In this document: piece by piece, positions 1 through 8,112 of the stretch
Layout of the letters: each line of letters opens with the position of its first letter
How positions within the stretch are numbered: the stretch's first letter is position 1
From: a virus
DNA length: 49,315 nt
IMG/VR virus record: IMGVR_UViG_3300048930_000661
Coordinates: 1-49,315 of that record
Reading direction: 5' to 3' (one strand)
Program-made: the position numbers and the translations under genes
The notes under the pieces: model-generated
The model's input: the letters and a program-made list of their open reading frames with translations, nothing else
What the model was told of the DNA's origin: nothing
Database searches by the model: none

Positions 1-489
1 GTCGGCACCCAGAACCGCTAGACCCTGTTTCCCGTTGACGCTGGTGACTAGGTTGGTCGCGGGATCGCCGGCGGGGCCGGTCGCACCCACATCGCCCGTG
101 TCGCCCTTCACGCCCTGCGGGCCTTGCGCACCCGTCGCGCCCTGCGGTCCCGAGGGGCCGGTCGCGCCCACGTCGCCCGTATCGCCCTTCACGCCCTGCG
201 GGCCTTGCGCACCCGTCGCGCCCTGCGGTCCCGAGGGGCCGGTCGCGCCCACATCACCCGTGTCGCCCTTCACGCCCTGCGGGCCTTGTGCACCGGTCGC
301 GCCCTGCGGACCTGCGGGACCGGGCGGCCCCATGTCGCCATCGTTCCCTGCGGCGCCGGGCGTCCCCATGAACGCCTGCAGCACACGCACCGGCGGCGCG
401 CTCTGGTGCACGATCACCGGGCGCGATGCCGGCTGCGCAATCACGCGGACGCTGTACCAGGGACGCACGGTGGCGGTCACGGCGCTCAT
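1..489 (-). CDS. Collagen-like tail fibre, N-terminal part (gene crosses the contig ends)
   Basis: This is the first 163 codons of a fibre gene that runs off base 1 and continues at 49183 on the other end of the circle, giving about 446 residues in total. The ATG at 489 overlaps the upstream stop as ATGA. About 40 N-terminal residues are followed by Gly-x-y triplets with a 27-residue unit (GPQGVKGDTGDVGATG...) repeated about three times. Such triplets form collagen-like trimeric shafts in phage fibres. The last codon here (GAC, bases 3-1) is the same codon as 49186-49184, so the frame is kept through the circular join. Assignment as a fibre rests on the repeat and on position beside tail genes; the receptor is unknown. 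Confidence 0.8.
   Translation of the reverse strand, partial: MSAVTATVRPWYSVRVIAQPASRPVIVHQSAPPVRVLQAFMGTPGAAGNDGDMGPPGPAGPQGATGAQGPQGVKGDTGDVGATGPSGPQGATGAQGPQGVKGDTGDVGATGPSGPQGATGAQGPQGVKGDTGDVGATGPAGDPATNLVTSVNGKQGLAVLGAD
73..312 (-). repeat. 81-base tandem repeats coding collagen-like Gly-x-y units
   Basis: The segment gccttg recurs at 121, 202 and 283, an exact 81-base period (27 codons). The units differ at a few bases, for example gccttgcg in the first two and gccttgtg in the third. The other contig end carries the third-unit version directly after first-unit flanking sequence, which suggests copy-number differences. Confidence 0.85.
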
Positions 490-827
490 GCGACGTTCGC
501 CCCCGACTCCACGTCCAACGCGATCAGATCCAGCGGGATGCGCTCGGCAGTGGGGGAAATCAATGCGGGCCGGGTAGCAACGCGCTTCACGTCGGCCGCA
601 AGCGCGGCGGTGACGGCCGCCGGGATGTGCAGCCTGGCGACGCCGCTGGCCTGGTCTGCCCAGGACATCAGGCCACTGGCGATGACGCTGCCCACGCCCG
701 CGAGTTCCAGCGTGAACAGGTCCGCATCAACGCTCCATCCGGCGCCACTGCCAACGCCATCGATCGCCACGTCCAGCGCCAGGACGTAGTCGAAACCGCG
801 CACCACCGGGGGCAGCGTTCCGAGCAT
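486..827 (-). CDS. Hypothetical protein upstream of the tail fibre
   Basis: A 113-residue protein starts at ATG 827, overlapping the preceding stop as TGATG, and ends in an ATGA overlap with the fibre gene. I do not recognise a family. It is acidic, has no signal peptide or membrane segment, and is rich in beta-prone Val/Ala/Leu stretches. Tight coupling to the fibre suggests a virion component or fibre assembly helper, but that is inference only. Confidence 0.65.
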   Translation of the reverse strand: MLGTLPPVVRGFDYVLALDVAIDGVGSGAGWSVDADLFTLELAGVGSVIASGLMSWADQASGVARLHIPAAVTAALAADVKRVATRPALISPTAERIPLDLIALDVESGANVA

Positions 828-1213
828 CAGGGCTTCGCCTCCGTGCCGGACAGGGCGCGAGTGGCGCGGCGGTCGGCGTTCGCCTTCTCAATGGTCTTGC
901 GGCGCTCGGCGGCCACCATCGGGCACTGAGAAAGCGGGCCCTCGGCGATGGGCAATGGGTCAGTGAGTTCGGCTGGCACGCGCACGTATTCGGTGCGGGT
1001 GACGGTGACCACCTTGGGCTTGACGATCACGCCGTGCGGAACGTCTGGTTTCGTGTCCCGCGCGCACCCGGTGTTGAGCATGGCGGCGCAAGCCATCAGC
1101 CCCGCCAGCACGCGAATGGCGATGTTGCGCTGGCGCTGGAAATCCGGGGGCGCAAACAAGGCCAGCAAGATCACTGCGGCCACGGCGAGCAGGATGGAAA
1201 TCAGGCTCAGCAT
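827..1213 (-). CDS. Rz1-like outer-membrane spanin
   Basis: This 128-residue protein begins at ATG 1213, immediately after the Rz-like stop. Two hydrophobic stretches (residues about 2-20 and 35-46) lead to a lipobox-like LNTGC, after which comes a Pro/Val-rich segment (KPKVVTVTRTEYVRVPAEL) and CP-EGPLSQCP-type text typical of Rz1 proteins. Rz1 spanins are outer-membrane lipoproteins that pair with Rz to fuse the two membranes at lysis. The frame is open far upstream, and a later start close to the lipobox (MACAAMLNTGC) is possible. Function is inferred from motif and from position after the Rz-like gene. Confidence 0.75.
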   Translation of the reverse strand: MLSLISILLAVAAVILLALFAPPDFQRQRNIAIRVLAGLMACAAMLNTGCARDTKPDVPHGVIVKPKVVTVTRTEYVRVPAELTDPLPIAEGPLSQCPMVAAERRKTIEKANADRRATRALSGTEAKP

Positions 1214-1214
1214 G

Positions 1215-1655
1215 TCAATAGTCCCCCAGCGTCGGGCAGACGCGATCCAGTGCCAGCAGCGCGGCGTCGCAATCCTTCGGGCGGGCACCGAACGTACGGC
1301 GGTACTCACCGAGTTCGCGCTCCGCCTTGGCCTCGTCGCGCTTCGCGGTGGCGACCTCGGCGGCAGCCTTGTGCGCGGCAGCATCAGCCAGGCGCTGCTG
1401 TTCCTCTGCGGCGGCCTGCAGCTGGTCGAAAGCGGTGTCGTAGGCGCGGTTGGCGGCCAGGGCGTCGGCAGCTTTCGCCTTCCACGCATCACGCTCGGTG
1501 ATGGCCGCCTTCCGCTCGGCCAGCGCCGTAGCCTTGTCGGCGACGGCGAGGTCGCGCGCACGGTCCAGTGCGCAGCCCTTCGCGCCAAGACCCACGCATG
1601 CGACCAGCATCACGCCGGCGATCCACTGCATGACCTTCGCGGTGAGCCAGTTCAT
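1215..1655 (-). CDS. Rz-like inner-membrane spanin
   Basis: This 146-residue protein has an N-terminal membrane segment (residues about 10-28) followed by a long, Ala/Glu/Lys/Arg-rich region predicted to be coiled coil, and two cysteines near the C terminus. This is the usual plan of phage Rz i-spanins, which span the periplasm and bind Rz1. ATG 1655 overlaps the endolysin stop as ATGA, and the Rz1-like gene follows directly. Confidence 0.75.
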   Translation of the reverse strand: MNWLTAKVMQWIAGVMLVACVGLGAKGCALDRARDLAVADKATALAERKAAITERDAWKAKAADALAANRAYDTAFDQLQAAAEEQQRLADAAAHKAAAEVATAKRDEAKAERELGEYRRTFGARPKDCDAALLALDRVCPTLGDY

Positions 1656-2572
1656 GCAGCACTCCGTTCAATGAGGTCGGCGGTGTCGTTGAAGCGCTTG
1701 CACAACCCGGCCTGATCCTTGCGGCCGGCAAAGCGCGGGCACATGGCGCGGTGTTGCGCGGCGAGGCAATGCACGTCGGCACCGCAGGTGTCGCGCATGA
1801 CGCGCATTTCCTTGCGCTGCTGGGAGCCTGGCGCGTCTTCCATGCCCGCACCGCGCACGTACACGGTGGCGGTGAGTCCGCCTTGCGCGTCCGGAGGCAA
1901 CAGGTGCCAGGACTTGCGGAACGCGTGCGCAGCCATGCGGTAGTAGCGGGGCAGCAGCTTGCCGGCGAACACCTGCTGAGCGATGGGCAACGGCGTGCGG
2001 ATATCGCGATGGTCGGCGCGCCACGCCTTGCACGCGGCGAATCCGATCTGCCGACTGGCGGTGGTCATGCGTTCCACCTGCGGGTGGATGGACCACACGG
2101 CGCGGATGGTGGCGCGGGTCTGCACGCCCAGGTCGCTGCCGATGCCGGCGGTGGGGCCGCTGCGGTCGCCGGGGCAGGCGAAGCCCTGCAGGGCGCGCGC
2201 GTAGTACGTCGGCCCGATGATCTCGTGACGCACGATCAGCGCCACCGCTGCCGGCGACACGGGCGAACTGACAGGTTCGACTCCCGCACCCCGTGCTGCC
2301 GGCTGCGGCAACGCGTTCTGCACGGCCTCGCGCACCGCGACCACCGCGGGCACCACCGCTTGCGCGAGGTCGCGCTGGGCGATACCCGCCGCAGCCGCCA
2401 CTGCCGCGCCACCGCCGGTACCAGACGGCGGCTGCGCAGCAACAGCGGCCGCGGGCTCGGCGGCTGAGGCGCGCGGCGCGCATCCGGTGCCTAGACACAC
2501 CAGGGCGGCCAGCAGCAGCACGATCAGCGCAGCGCCGTGCGGAGTGAATTCAGCGGGCAGGCGGCGCAGCAT
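1652..2572 (-). CDS. Endolysin (peptidoglycan hydrolase) with N-terminal export or anchor segment
   Basis: A 306-residue protein starts at ATG 2572 in a TGATG overlap with the upstream membrane-protein gene. It opens with a hydrophobic segment (residues about 14-32) ending in LGTGC, either a signal-anchor or a weak lipobox. An Ala/Pro-rich linker follows. The catalytic part begins near residue 110 with RHEIIGPTYYARALQGFACPG and then a D-x-SGPTAGIG segment, resembling the Glu and glycine-rich elements of phage lysozymes. It lies between holin-like and Rz/Rz1-like genes, so peptidoglycan cleavage at lysis is the likely role. The exact hydrolase family is uncertain. The frame is open to 2650, but the upstream overlap favours 2572. 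Confidence 0.7.
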   Translation of the reverse strand: MLRRLPAEFTPHGAALIVLLLAALVCLGTGCAPRASAAEPAAAVAAQPPSGTGGGAAVAAAAGIAQRDLAQAVVPAVVAVREAVQNALPQPAARGAGVEPVSSPVSPAAVALIVRHEIIGPTYYARALQGFACPGDRSGPTAGIGSDLGVQTRATIRAVWSIHPQVERMTTASRQIGFAACKAWRADHRDIRTPLPIAQQVFAGKLLPRYYRMAAHAFRKSWHLLPPDAQGGLTATVYVRGAGMEDAPGSQQRKEMRVMRDTCGADVHCLAAQHRAMCPRFAGRKDQAGLCKRFNDTADLIERSAA

Positions 2573-2952
2573 CAGCGCACCGGCCAGAAGAAGGCGAGGA
2601 ACAGCGCGAGCAGGCACGCCCAGCGCAGATCGTTGCGCACCAGCAGCCAACGCGCGTCGCGGTTGCCGGCCAGCGCCAGGCCGTGCCAGCCGGCTTCAAT
2701 GCCTCGGCTCGGCTCATAGCAGAACAGGTTGTTGAAACCGGCGGCCATCACGACGGCACAGCCCGCCTGCACACACAGCACGGGCAGCGCGGACAGCCGA
2801 TTGATCAGGTCCGGGGACAGTTCCACCCCGGGCAGTGCGCCCAGCACGATCCAGCCGGCAATCGCCAGCGCGGTCAGCATGGGCAACAGCACCCACGCAG
2901 ACAGATTCATGCCGAAGGTCTTGCGTGGCGGCTTGATCGCGGCATCGGTCAT
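2572..2952 (-). CDS. Small membrane protein, candidate holin
   Basis: This 126-residue protein has about three hydrophobic segments (residues about 18-40, 56-74 and 108-122) and basic ends. It overlaps both neighbours (ATGA upstream, TGATG downstream) and sits directly before the endolysin. Small multi-pass proteins in this position are commonly holins, which open the inner membrane at a set time. No named family is recognised with confidence. Confidence 0.6.
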   Translation of the reverse strand: MTDAAIKPPRKTFGMNLSAWVLLPMLTALAIAGWIVLGALPGVELSPDLINRLSALPVLCVQAGCAVVMAAGFNNLFCYEPSRGIEAGWHGLALAGNRDARWLLVRNDLRWACLLALFLAFFWPVR

Positions 2953-3296
2953 GGCGTGTCCACCGTGCGTTCCAGCACCTGCAGGCGCTGTTCGTGGTCA
3001 TGAATCGCTTCGGCGTTGGTGTTGACCTGGCGCACCACGCCCTCGGTCATGCGCGTGTTGAGGTCGCGCACGTCGGACTTGATCTGGGAAATATCGTCGC
3101 GCTGCTCTTCCTGTCGGCTCAGCGCTGCCTGCCCGAGCCAGAGCACTACGCCCAACAGCGCGGTCAACAACATCGGGGTGACCACGCGGGCAATGACCTT
3201 GGCCTGCGTCGACTCCACAGCTTCCAGCACGCGGTGGCGCTGCCCGTCCTGCGGGTCGTCGCTGCGGCGGTTGAGGTGTGCCATGGGATCGCTCAC
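2949..3296 (-). CDS. Single-pass membrane protein with C-terminal coiled coil, lysis cassette
   Basis: A 115-residue protein has a membrane segment at residues about 38-56 followed by a charged heptad-like region (QEEQRDDISQIKSDVRDL...). The GTG at 3296 has GGAAG eight bases upstream; ATG 3284 is an alternative. It overlaps the next membrane gene as ATGA. It may be an antiholin, a second holin, or a lysis accessory protein. Assignment is from topology and place only. Confidence 0.6.
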   Translation of the reverse strand: MSDPMAHLNRRSDDPQDGQRHRVLEAVESTQAKVIARVVTPMLLTALLGVVLWLGQAALSRQEEQRDDISQIKSDVRDLNTRMTEGVVRQVNTNAEAIHDHEQRLQVLERTVDTP

Positions 3297-3338
3297 GTGG
3301 CGGGCTTCCTTGCTCGGTGTGGTAATAGGTCACCCCAA

Positions 3339-3370
3339 CCGCCGCGCCCTGACGAGGCGCAACGCGGCGG
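3339..3370 (-). terminator. GC-rich hairpin after the major capsid gene
   Basis: Arms 3339-3346 and 3363-3370 (ccgccgcg / cgcggcgg) form a perfect 8-base-pair stem around a 16-base insert. It lies in the 93-base gap between capsid and lysis genes and has no U-tract. It could be a weak terminator or an mRNA 3' stabiliser that raises capsid message over lysis message. Confidence 0.35.
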
Positions 3371-3389
3371 CGGGATGGGTACAGATGGA

Positions 3390-4424
3390 TCAGGTGCGCT
3401 TGCCCTTCATCAGCACCTTCGGCCGGGTGCAGTAGTTCAGCGCGTTCATCTGCACTTCCAGGTGGCGGCCCTTGCCGTTCTGGGAGGCGTACTGCTTCGC
3501 GTAGCGCGGCAGGCCATTGGTGTTGACGGTCTCTTCGTAGTCCGCCGGCGCGTAGATCGTGCGGTACAGGCCCGGGACGCCCACCGGGAACAGGTGGCAG
3601 GCATTGGTGCCAACGAAATCGACCGCGCCCACCTTGCCGCGGTAGTTCTCCCAGACGATGCCGCCGAACTCGAACACGCCGTACACGGTGCCGTTGGGGA
3701 GCACGTAGCCGTCGCGCAGCACGGAGGCCATCGGCGTGCCCTTGTAGGACTCCACCACTTCCGGATGCGCCAGCAGATCGTCGAAGAACGCATCGCCGCA
3801 CAGCGCGAACACGGTGCCCATCTGCACGCCGCCCAGATTGCCGGCCACCTTGCGCACGACACCCGCGCACGCCTTGCGCAGCGCGCCACTGGCCGGGCTG
3901 GCGTTGTCCAGGTCGAAATCGACCTCGGATTCCTGCGTCACGCCGAACTCGGAGAACAGGTCGTAGAGCGTGCTGCCGTCGCCATTGAGGATCACGCCCT
4001 TCAGCGCGCCGATGCGCTGATACTCCAGGGTCGGGTCAAGCTTCCAGCTCACGTGCTGCTGCAGGCGGCTGTTGACGCGGTCCTGCAGGGCTTCCAGCTG
4101 GTTCGCCTGGCCGAACGCGCGCACGTTCTGCACGCTGTCCGCCGGAATGAAGTCGTCGAACTGGTAATGCGGCACGACCAGGCTGCGCGCATTGCGGCCG
4201 GATTCGCTGCCGGTGCTGCCAGGGCCGCCGCGGGGGGATGGGTTGATCAGCTTCAGTTCGCCATCCTGCTGTTCCAGCATGATGGTGGTGGTCGGCACGC
4301 CCTCTTCCTGCCAGCCCGCGATGGTGCCGGCACGGCCGGGCACGAACGGGATCTTGTTGATGGCGTCGGTCAGCGCGACAACGCCGAAGGCGTCGCCATT
4401 GAACACATCGGATGCGAGTTGCAT
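3390..4424 (-). CDS. Major capsid protein, lambda gpE family
   Basis: This 344-residue protein matches lambda gpE-type capsid proteins in length and text, including the N-terminal VALTDAINKIPFVPGR segment, TTTIMLEQQDGELKLI, and the C-terminal GNLGGVQMGTVFALCGD and related regions. It forms the icosahedral shell. AAGGAG lies just upstream of the ATG, and the decoration-protein gene precedes it by 15 bases, as in lambda's D-E order. Confidence 0.93.
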   Translation of the reverse strand: MQLASDVFNGDAFGVVALTDAINKIPFVPGRAGTIAGWQEEGVPTTTIMLEQQDGELKLINPSPRGGPGSTGSESGRNARSLVVPHYQFDDFIPADSVQNVRAFGQANQLEALQDRVNSRLQQHVSWKLDPTLEYQRIGALKGVILNGDGSTLYDLFSEFGVTQESEVDFDLDNASPASGALRKACAGVVRKVAGNLGGVQMGTVFALCGDAFFDDLLAHPEVVESYKGTPMASVLRDGYVLPNGTVYGVFEFGGIVWENYRGKVGAVDFVGTNACHLFPVGVPGLYRTIYAPADYEETVNTNGLPRYAKQYASQNGKGRHLEVQMNALNYCTRPKVLMKGKRT

Positions 4425-4439
4425 GGGGTTCTCCTTCGA

Positions 4440-4799
4440 TCAGCGCAGGACGATGTCCAGCTGGTTAAGCTGGCCGATCGCGGTGGTTTTCTGGGGGCTG
4501 GTGATGCCGACGGGCCACACCAGGGCGTCGGCCTTGACCTCAGCAGTGCGGGCGATCACGACGATGGCGGCATCGGCGGCGGTGGCATCCGCGCCATCCC
4601 ACAGGATGGCGGCGGCATTCTGGGAGCCATCCGATGCGCCGGGCGCGAGAATGACGTACTTGCCGCTGGCCGTGATCTTGCCAAGCACTTGACCTGCGAC
4701 CAGCGCCCCGGTGTCGAGGATGGCGTTTTCGCGGCTCAGGGTGCCGTTGGCTTCCGACAGCAGGAAGTCGCCGGTGCGGGGGTTCTCGTTGAGTTCCAT
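4440..4799 (-). CDS. Head decoration protein, lambda gpD family
   Basis: This 119-residue protein is typical in size and composition for lambda gpD, a trimeric protein that caps three-fold sites of the expanded capsid. It has an N-terminal arm (MELNENPRTGDFLLSEANG) and a beta-rich core ending QLNQLDIVLR. It lies between the protease/scaffold gene and the capsid gene, the lambda order. Confidence 0.9.
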   Translation of the reverse strand: MELNENPRTGDFLLSEANGTLSRENAILDTGALVAGQVLGKITASGKYVILAPGASDGSQNAAAILWDGADATAADAAIVVIARTAEVKADALVWPVGITSPQKTTAIGQLNQLDIVLR

Positions 4800-4811
4800 G
4801 GTGGCGTCTCC

Positions 4812-5282
4812 TTACTTCGCGGACTGGCCGGCCATCGCCGCCTGGCGATTGCCGAAAATGGATTTGGAATCGATGCGCGGCTCGCTCTTGCCGTCGTTGT
4901 CGGCGGGTTTGCCACCGTGCGCGGCCTTCGCCGGCGCGTCCTTGCGGATGGCATCGAGGGTGATGCCGCGCTCGTTCGCCGCCTTCATCAGGCTCAGCGC
5001 GAACGCTTCCGGCGACTGGCCGTCGTCGATGGCCGCCTTCAGTTCGTCATCGAAGCCGGCGCGCGCCAGCGCCTGCACCTCGGCGATGCGCTGGCGTTCC
5101 GCCTTCACGGCACCCTCCGTGGCGGTCTTCTTGCCTTCCTCGACGCCTTCGCTACGCGCCTTGGCAATGGCGGCATCGCTGGACGCGATCACGATCTGCT
5201 CGCTGGCGTCGTAGCCGGCGGCGACCGCTTGTCGCAGGTCTTCGGTGGTCGAAACCGTGACCTGCCCGGACTTGCTGGACAT
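4812..5282 (-). CDS. Nested scaffold protein (Nu3-like, internal start within the protease gene)
   Basis: An internal ATG at 5282 begins MSSKSGQVTVSTTEDL and has an AAGAGGAA ribosome binding site about eight bases upstream. It would give a 156-residue, charged, helical protein identical to the protease C terminus. This reproduces lambda's C/Nu3 arrangement, in which the scaffold is made from an in-frame internal start at higher level than the protease. The start is seen directly; use of it is inferred. Confidence 0.7.
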   Translation of the reverse strand: MSSKSGQVTVSTTEDLRQAVAAGYDASEQIVIASSDAAIAKARSEGVEEGKKTATEGAVKAERQRIAEVQALARAGFDDELKAAIDDGQSPEAFALSLMKAANERGITLDAIRKDAPAKAAHGGKPADNDGKSEPRIDSKSIFGNRQAAMAGQSAK

Positions 5283-6119
5283 GGTGGTATTCCTCTTGGT
5301 TGTGCTTGCGGAACCGGCAAGCTCGGCGATCACGGTTTCAAGTGATCCGATGCGGTCGGCCATGCGCGCCTTGACGGCGTCCTTGCCCACCAGCACGCCG
5401 CCCTGCCCGAAGTCGGACAGCACGGTGGCGGTGGTGACCTTGCGATTGCGGGCGACGGCGGCGACGAACACGTCAGCCAGCGCGTCCACGATGGTCTGCA
5501 CCTTGGCGCGGCCATCGTCGCCATTGATATCCAGTCGCTTGTCCGGCGATTGGCTCGACACGATCTGCACCGTGCGCACGCCGCTCTTGGCGTCGCGCTC
5601 GGTGGTGTCCTGTTGCGACATGACCACGCCGATGGAGCCCACCAAGCCGGTGGAACTCATCACGATTTCGTCGCAGGCGCTGGCCAGCCAGTAACCGGCG
5701 GACGCCGCCAGCCCGTCCACGTAGGCCTTGATCGGCTTCTTCGCGCGGCCGGCATGGATGGCGTCCGCCAGCTCGTTGATTGCGGTCGCTTCGCCGCCCG
5801 GCGTGTTGAATTCCAGCACAATCGCGCGCACGTACGGGTTGTCGATCGCGGCTTGCACGTCGGTGGCCAGGTCCTGCGTGGACGTGGCGCCGGAAATGCG
5901 GGTGAACAGGTTCGCGTAGCGGAACACCGGGCCGGTGACCGGGATGATCGCCACGCCATCGCGCATACGCACGTTGCGCGCGTTTTGCAGCGGCTGGCCG
6001 AGGCGGGTTTCCAGTGCCTCCGGATCGCCCTGCCGCTGGGCGATGCTCAGGATGTTTTCCAGCGCGTCCGCCTGGATCAGCCAGGGGCGCGAGGACGCGA
6101 TGGTGAAGGCGTCGATCAC
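4812..6119 (-). CDS. Capsid maturation protease, S49/ClpP-like (lambda gpC type)
   Basis: A 435-residue protein has an S49 peptidase domain at residues about 50-270. Visible motifs are the oxyanion-region text EFNTPGGEA, the nucleophile region ASAGYWLAS and GSIGVVMSQQD. The last 155 residues are hydrophilic and helical and contain the scaffold. In lambda, gpC and the scaffold Nu3 share a C terminus in the same way. It degrades the scaffold and processes portal or capsid during prohead maturation. ATG 6119 overlaps the portal stop as ATGA. Confidence 0.9.
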   Translation of the reverse strand: MIDAFTIASSRPWLIQADALENILSIAQRQGDPEALETRLGQPLQNARNVRMRDGVAIIPVTGPVFRYANLFTRISGATSTQDLATDVQAAIDNPYVRAIVLEFNTPGGEATAINELADAIHAGRAKKPIKAYVDGLAASAGYWLASACDEIVMSSTGLVGSIGVVMSQQDTTERDAKSGVRTVQIVSSQSPDKRLDINGDDGRAKVQTIVDALADVFVAAVARNRKVTTATVLSDFGQGGVLVGKDAVKARMADRIGSLETVIAELAGSASTTKRNTTMSSKSGQVTVSTTEDLRQAVAAGYDASEQIVIASSDAAIAKARSEGVEEGKKTATEGAVKAERQRIAEVQALARAGFDDELKAAIDDGQSPEAFALSLMKAANERGITLDAIRKDAPAKAAHGGKPADNDGKSEPRIDSKSIFGNRQAAMAGQSAK

Positions 6120-7801
6120 GCGGTTTCCTCCTGTTCGGCGGTCTCATCCGCGATGTCTTTCGCGGTGTCATCCGCCTTGTCGCCTGCATCCTTGCCCGCG
6201 TCGTCGCCTTCCCCGCCGGGGCGCTCCCCCGCGGGTTGGGCGGGCTTCGCGGGGGGGGTATTCGAATCCTTGGGCTCGACCCAGGTACCGTCGGCCTTGC
6301 GCTGATTGATTTCGCGCAGGCGCTGCGCGTAGACCGCATCGCGGTCTTCGCCGGTCATCGCGGCGGCTTCCATCTGCTCGTTGGACACGCCGATTTCGAT
6401 GCGCGTGCGCGCGGCGCGCGCCTCTTTCTCTTCGTCCATCGAGCCCTTGGCCGGGCCGGTCCAGATGGCGCGCAGCCAGGCGCGGCGCTTGCTCGGGTCG
6501 TCGTAGCCCGGCAGGCGGATGCGGCCGGCGGCGACCTCTTCGTCGACCAGCAGCGCGTACACCGGCTGGCAGAACTGTTGCACCAGCCACCAGCGCCGGG
6601 TCAGGAACATGCGCCAGGCTTCCAGCATGGCGGCACGCGCAGCGGAATAACTGGAGTTGAACTGCAGCAGCAGCACGTCCAGCGGGATTTCCAGCGCTGC
6701 GCCGATCTGCTTGGCGATGGCCATGAAAAACGGATCGAAGTTGACGTTCGGGCGCTTCGGGTCGAAGGCGTTGGCCTTCTCGCCTGGCGCCAGGTCCACG
6801 ATGGCACCATGCCCCAACGCGACGTTGCCTTCGGCGTCGGTGCCGTCGATAGCCTCTTCATCGCCACCACCGGCCGATGGATCGCGCTCGATGAAGACGG
6901 TCATGAACGAGGTCAGCACCGAGGCCATCAGCTCGGCATCGGCAAGCCGGGTGATTTGCTTCAGCGGTTCCAGGATCGGTGCGAGGAACGGCACGCCGCG
7001 CACTTGCCCGGGGCGTTCCTTGTCGTTCCAGACGTGCAGCACGCGGCGGCGGCCGGTGGCGTTCCCGATGTACGGGTAATACGCCCAGCTGGGCATGCGG
7101 GTGTCGATGGCATCGCCCGGATGCACGTTGCGCACCCAGCAACCGACCGGCGTGGGGCCGGCATACTCCACGCCATCGATGCAGGTGACGGTGTCCGCCT
7201 GGTCGTTCTTGTTGCAGACGCGGTCGGCCTCGATCAGCTGCAGTTTCAGATCGTTGACGCCGCCCGGACGCAGTTCGCCCGGGGTCAGTGCGAAGCAGTC
7301 GCCGGATGACAGCGCAGACAGCAGCGCCAGGCCCTGTAGGCCGTAGAAATCCAGGGTGGATTCGATGTCGCATTCCAGCGGGTCTTCCGCCCAGCGCGTG
7401 AACGCGGCCAGCAGCTGCGTGTTGTAGGCCTGCGCGGATTCCGCCGTGATGCCGAGGGCGTCGTGGTCGACGATGGGCCGGCACACCAGGCCGGTGCCCA
7501 CGATGCTGGTGCGGCTGCGCATGATGCCGGCGCGCGCCAGCGGATGGTTGCGGCCGGCGTCGCGCGAGCGGGCGCGCAGGGTGCGCAGCTCAGTGGTGGG
7601 CGTGTCTGCGGTTGCGCTGCCAACCCGCGCGCCCCAGTTGACCATGCTGCGCAGGGTCTGCGACGCGCCGCGCCAGCGCGTGCCCTGCACTTCCGTGGCG
7701 GCGCGCGGCGCGGACAGCGATTCATGCGCGCGGACGGCGCGATCCGTGCCAATGGCCACGGCCAGGCGGTTGCGCGCGATGCTGGCGCTGCCGTCCGCCA
7801 T
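6116..7801 (-). CDS. Portal protein, lambda gpB family
   Basis: A 561-residue protein has the diagnostic flow of phage lambda-type portals: RSRDAGRNHPLARAGI, then VGTGLVCRP, RVLHVWNDKERPGQVRG, and LLLQFNSSYSAARAAMLE. The portal dodecamer is the DNA entry channel and the binding site for terminase and head-tail proteins. The C terminus is a low-complexity acidic tail (residues about 510-561). It directly follows gpW and overlaps the protease gene. Confidence 0.93.
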   Translation of the reverse strand: MADGSASIARNRLAVAIGTDRAVRAHESLSAPRAATEVQGTRWRGASQTLRSMVNWGARVGSATADTPTTELRTLRARSRDAGRNHPLARAGIMRSRTSIVGTGLVCRPIVDHDALGITAESAQAYNTQLLAAFTRWAEDPLECDIESTLDFYGLQGLALLSALSSGDCFALTPGELRPGGVNDLKLQLIEADRVCNKNDQADTVTCIDGVEYAGPTPVGCWVRNVHPGDAIDTRMPSWAYYPYIGNATGRRRVLHVWNDKERPGQVRGVPFLAPILEPLKQITRLADAELMASVLTSFMTVFIERDPSAGGGDEEAIDGTDAEGNVALGHGAIVDLAPGEKANAFDPKRPNVNFDPFFMAIAKQIGAALEIPLDVLLLQFNSSYSAARAAMLEAWRMFLTRRWWLVQQFCQPVYALLVDEEVAAGRIRLPGYDDPSKRRAWLRAIWTGPAKGSMDEEKEARAARTRIEIGVSNEQMEAAAMTGEDRDAVYAQRLREINQRKADGTWVEPKDSNTPPAKPAQPAGERPGGEGDDAGKDAGDKADDTAKDIADETAEQEETA

Positions 7802-8016
7802 CAGTCCGGCACCCCGTAGCGCACCCGGTTGCGGGTGGGCGTGCGGCCCGCGAGCTGCGCTTCCAGCTTCGCGATGTAGCGTTCCAGCTTGCCCTGGTCG
7901 GCCTTGTTGAAGCTGACTGTCCTGTCGCCGTAGCCCACCGACACGCGCAGCGCGCCGGTCACCAGCTTGTGCAGGGCGGTCTTGGCTTCGTCGAGGAGTT
8001 GTTGCGTGGTGGGCAT
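7801..8016 (-). CDS. Head-tail joining protein, gpW family
   Basis: From ATG 8016 this is a 71-residue protein (MPTTQQLLDEAKTALHKL...) with the gpW pattern: an N-terminal helix with LHKLVTG, a short beta hairpin, and a C-terminal helix LERYIAKLEAQL. gpW seals the filled head and gives the docking site for the tail. The frame is open to an ATG at 8043 (MPAPVDGWHM...), but the family's usual length of about 68 residues favours 8016. Neither start has a strong ribosome binding site. It abuts the portal gene. Confidence 0.85.
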   Translation of the reverse strand: MPTTQQLLDEAKTALHKLVTGALRVSVGYGDRTVSFNKADQGKLERYIAKLEAQLAGRTPTRNRVRYGVPD

Positions 8017-8112
8017 GTGCCAGCCGTCAACCGGTGCTGGCATCCCATCATTGGCAGATCGCGTCCGGACGCAACCGCCGCGCCGGGCTTAGGTTTCAGC
8101 GCATGCGCGTGG

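Noticed and set aside
35-577. Repetitive Pro/Cys-rich frame on the plus strand over the collagen repeats
   Set aside because: It is the complement of the Gly-x-y repeats; the minus-strand frame is continuous with the fibre gene across the circular join.
2994-5345. Very long plus-strand open frame (783 codons) opposite capsid and decoration genes
   Set aside because: It is the antisense shadow of the gpD, capsid and protease genes, caused by high G+C; its product is His/Ala/Arg-rich nonsense with no family resemblance.
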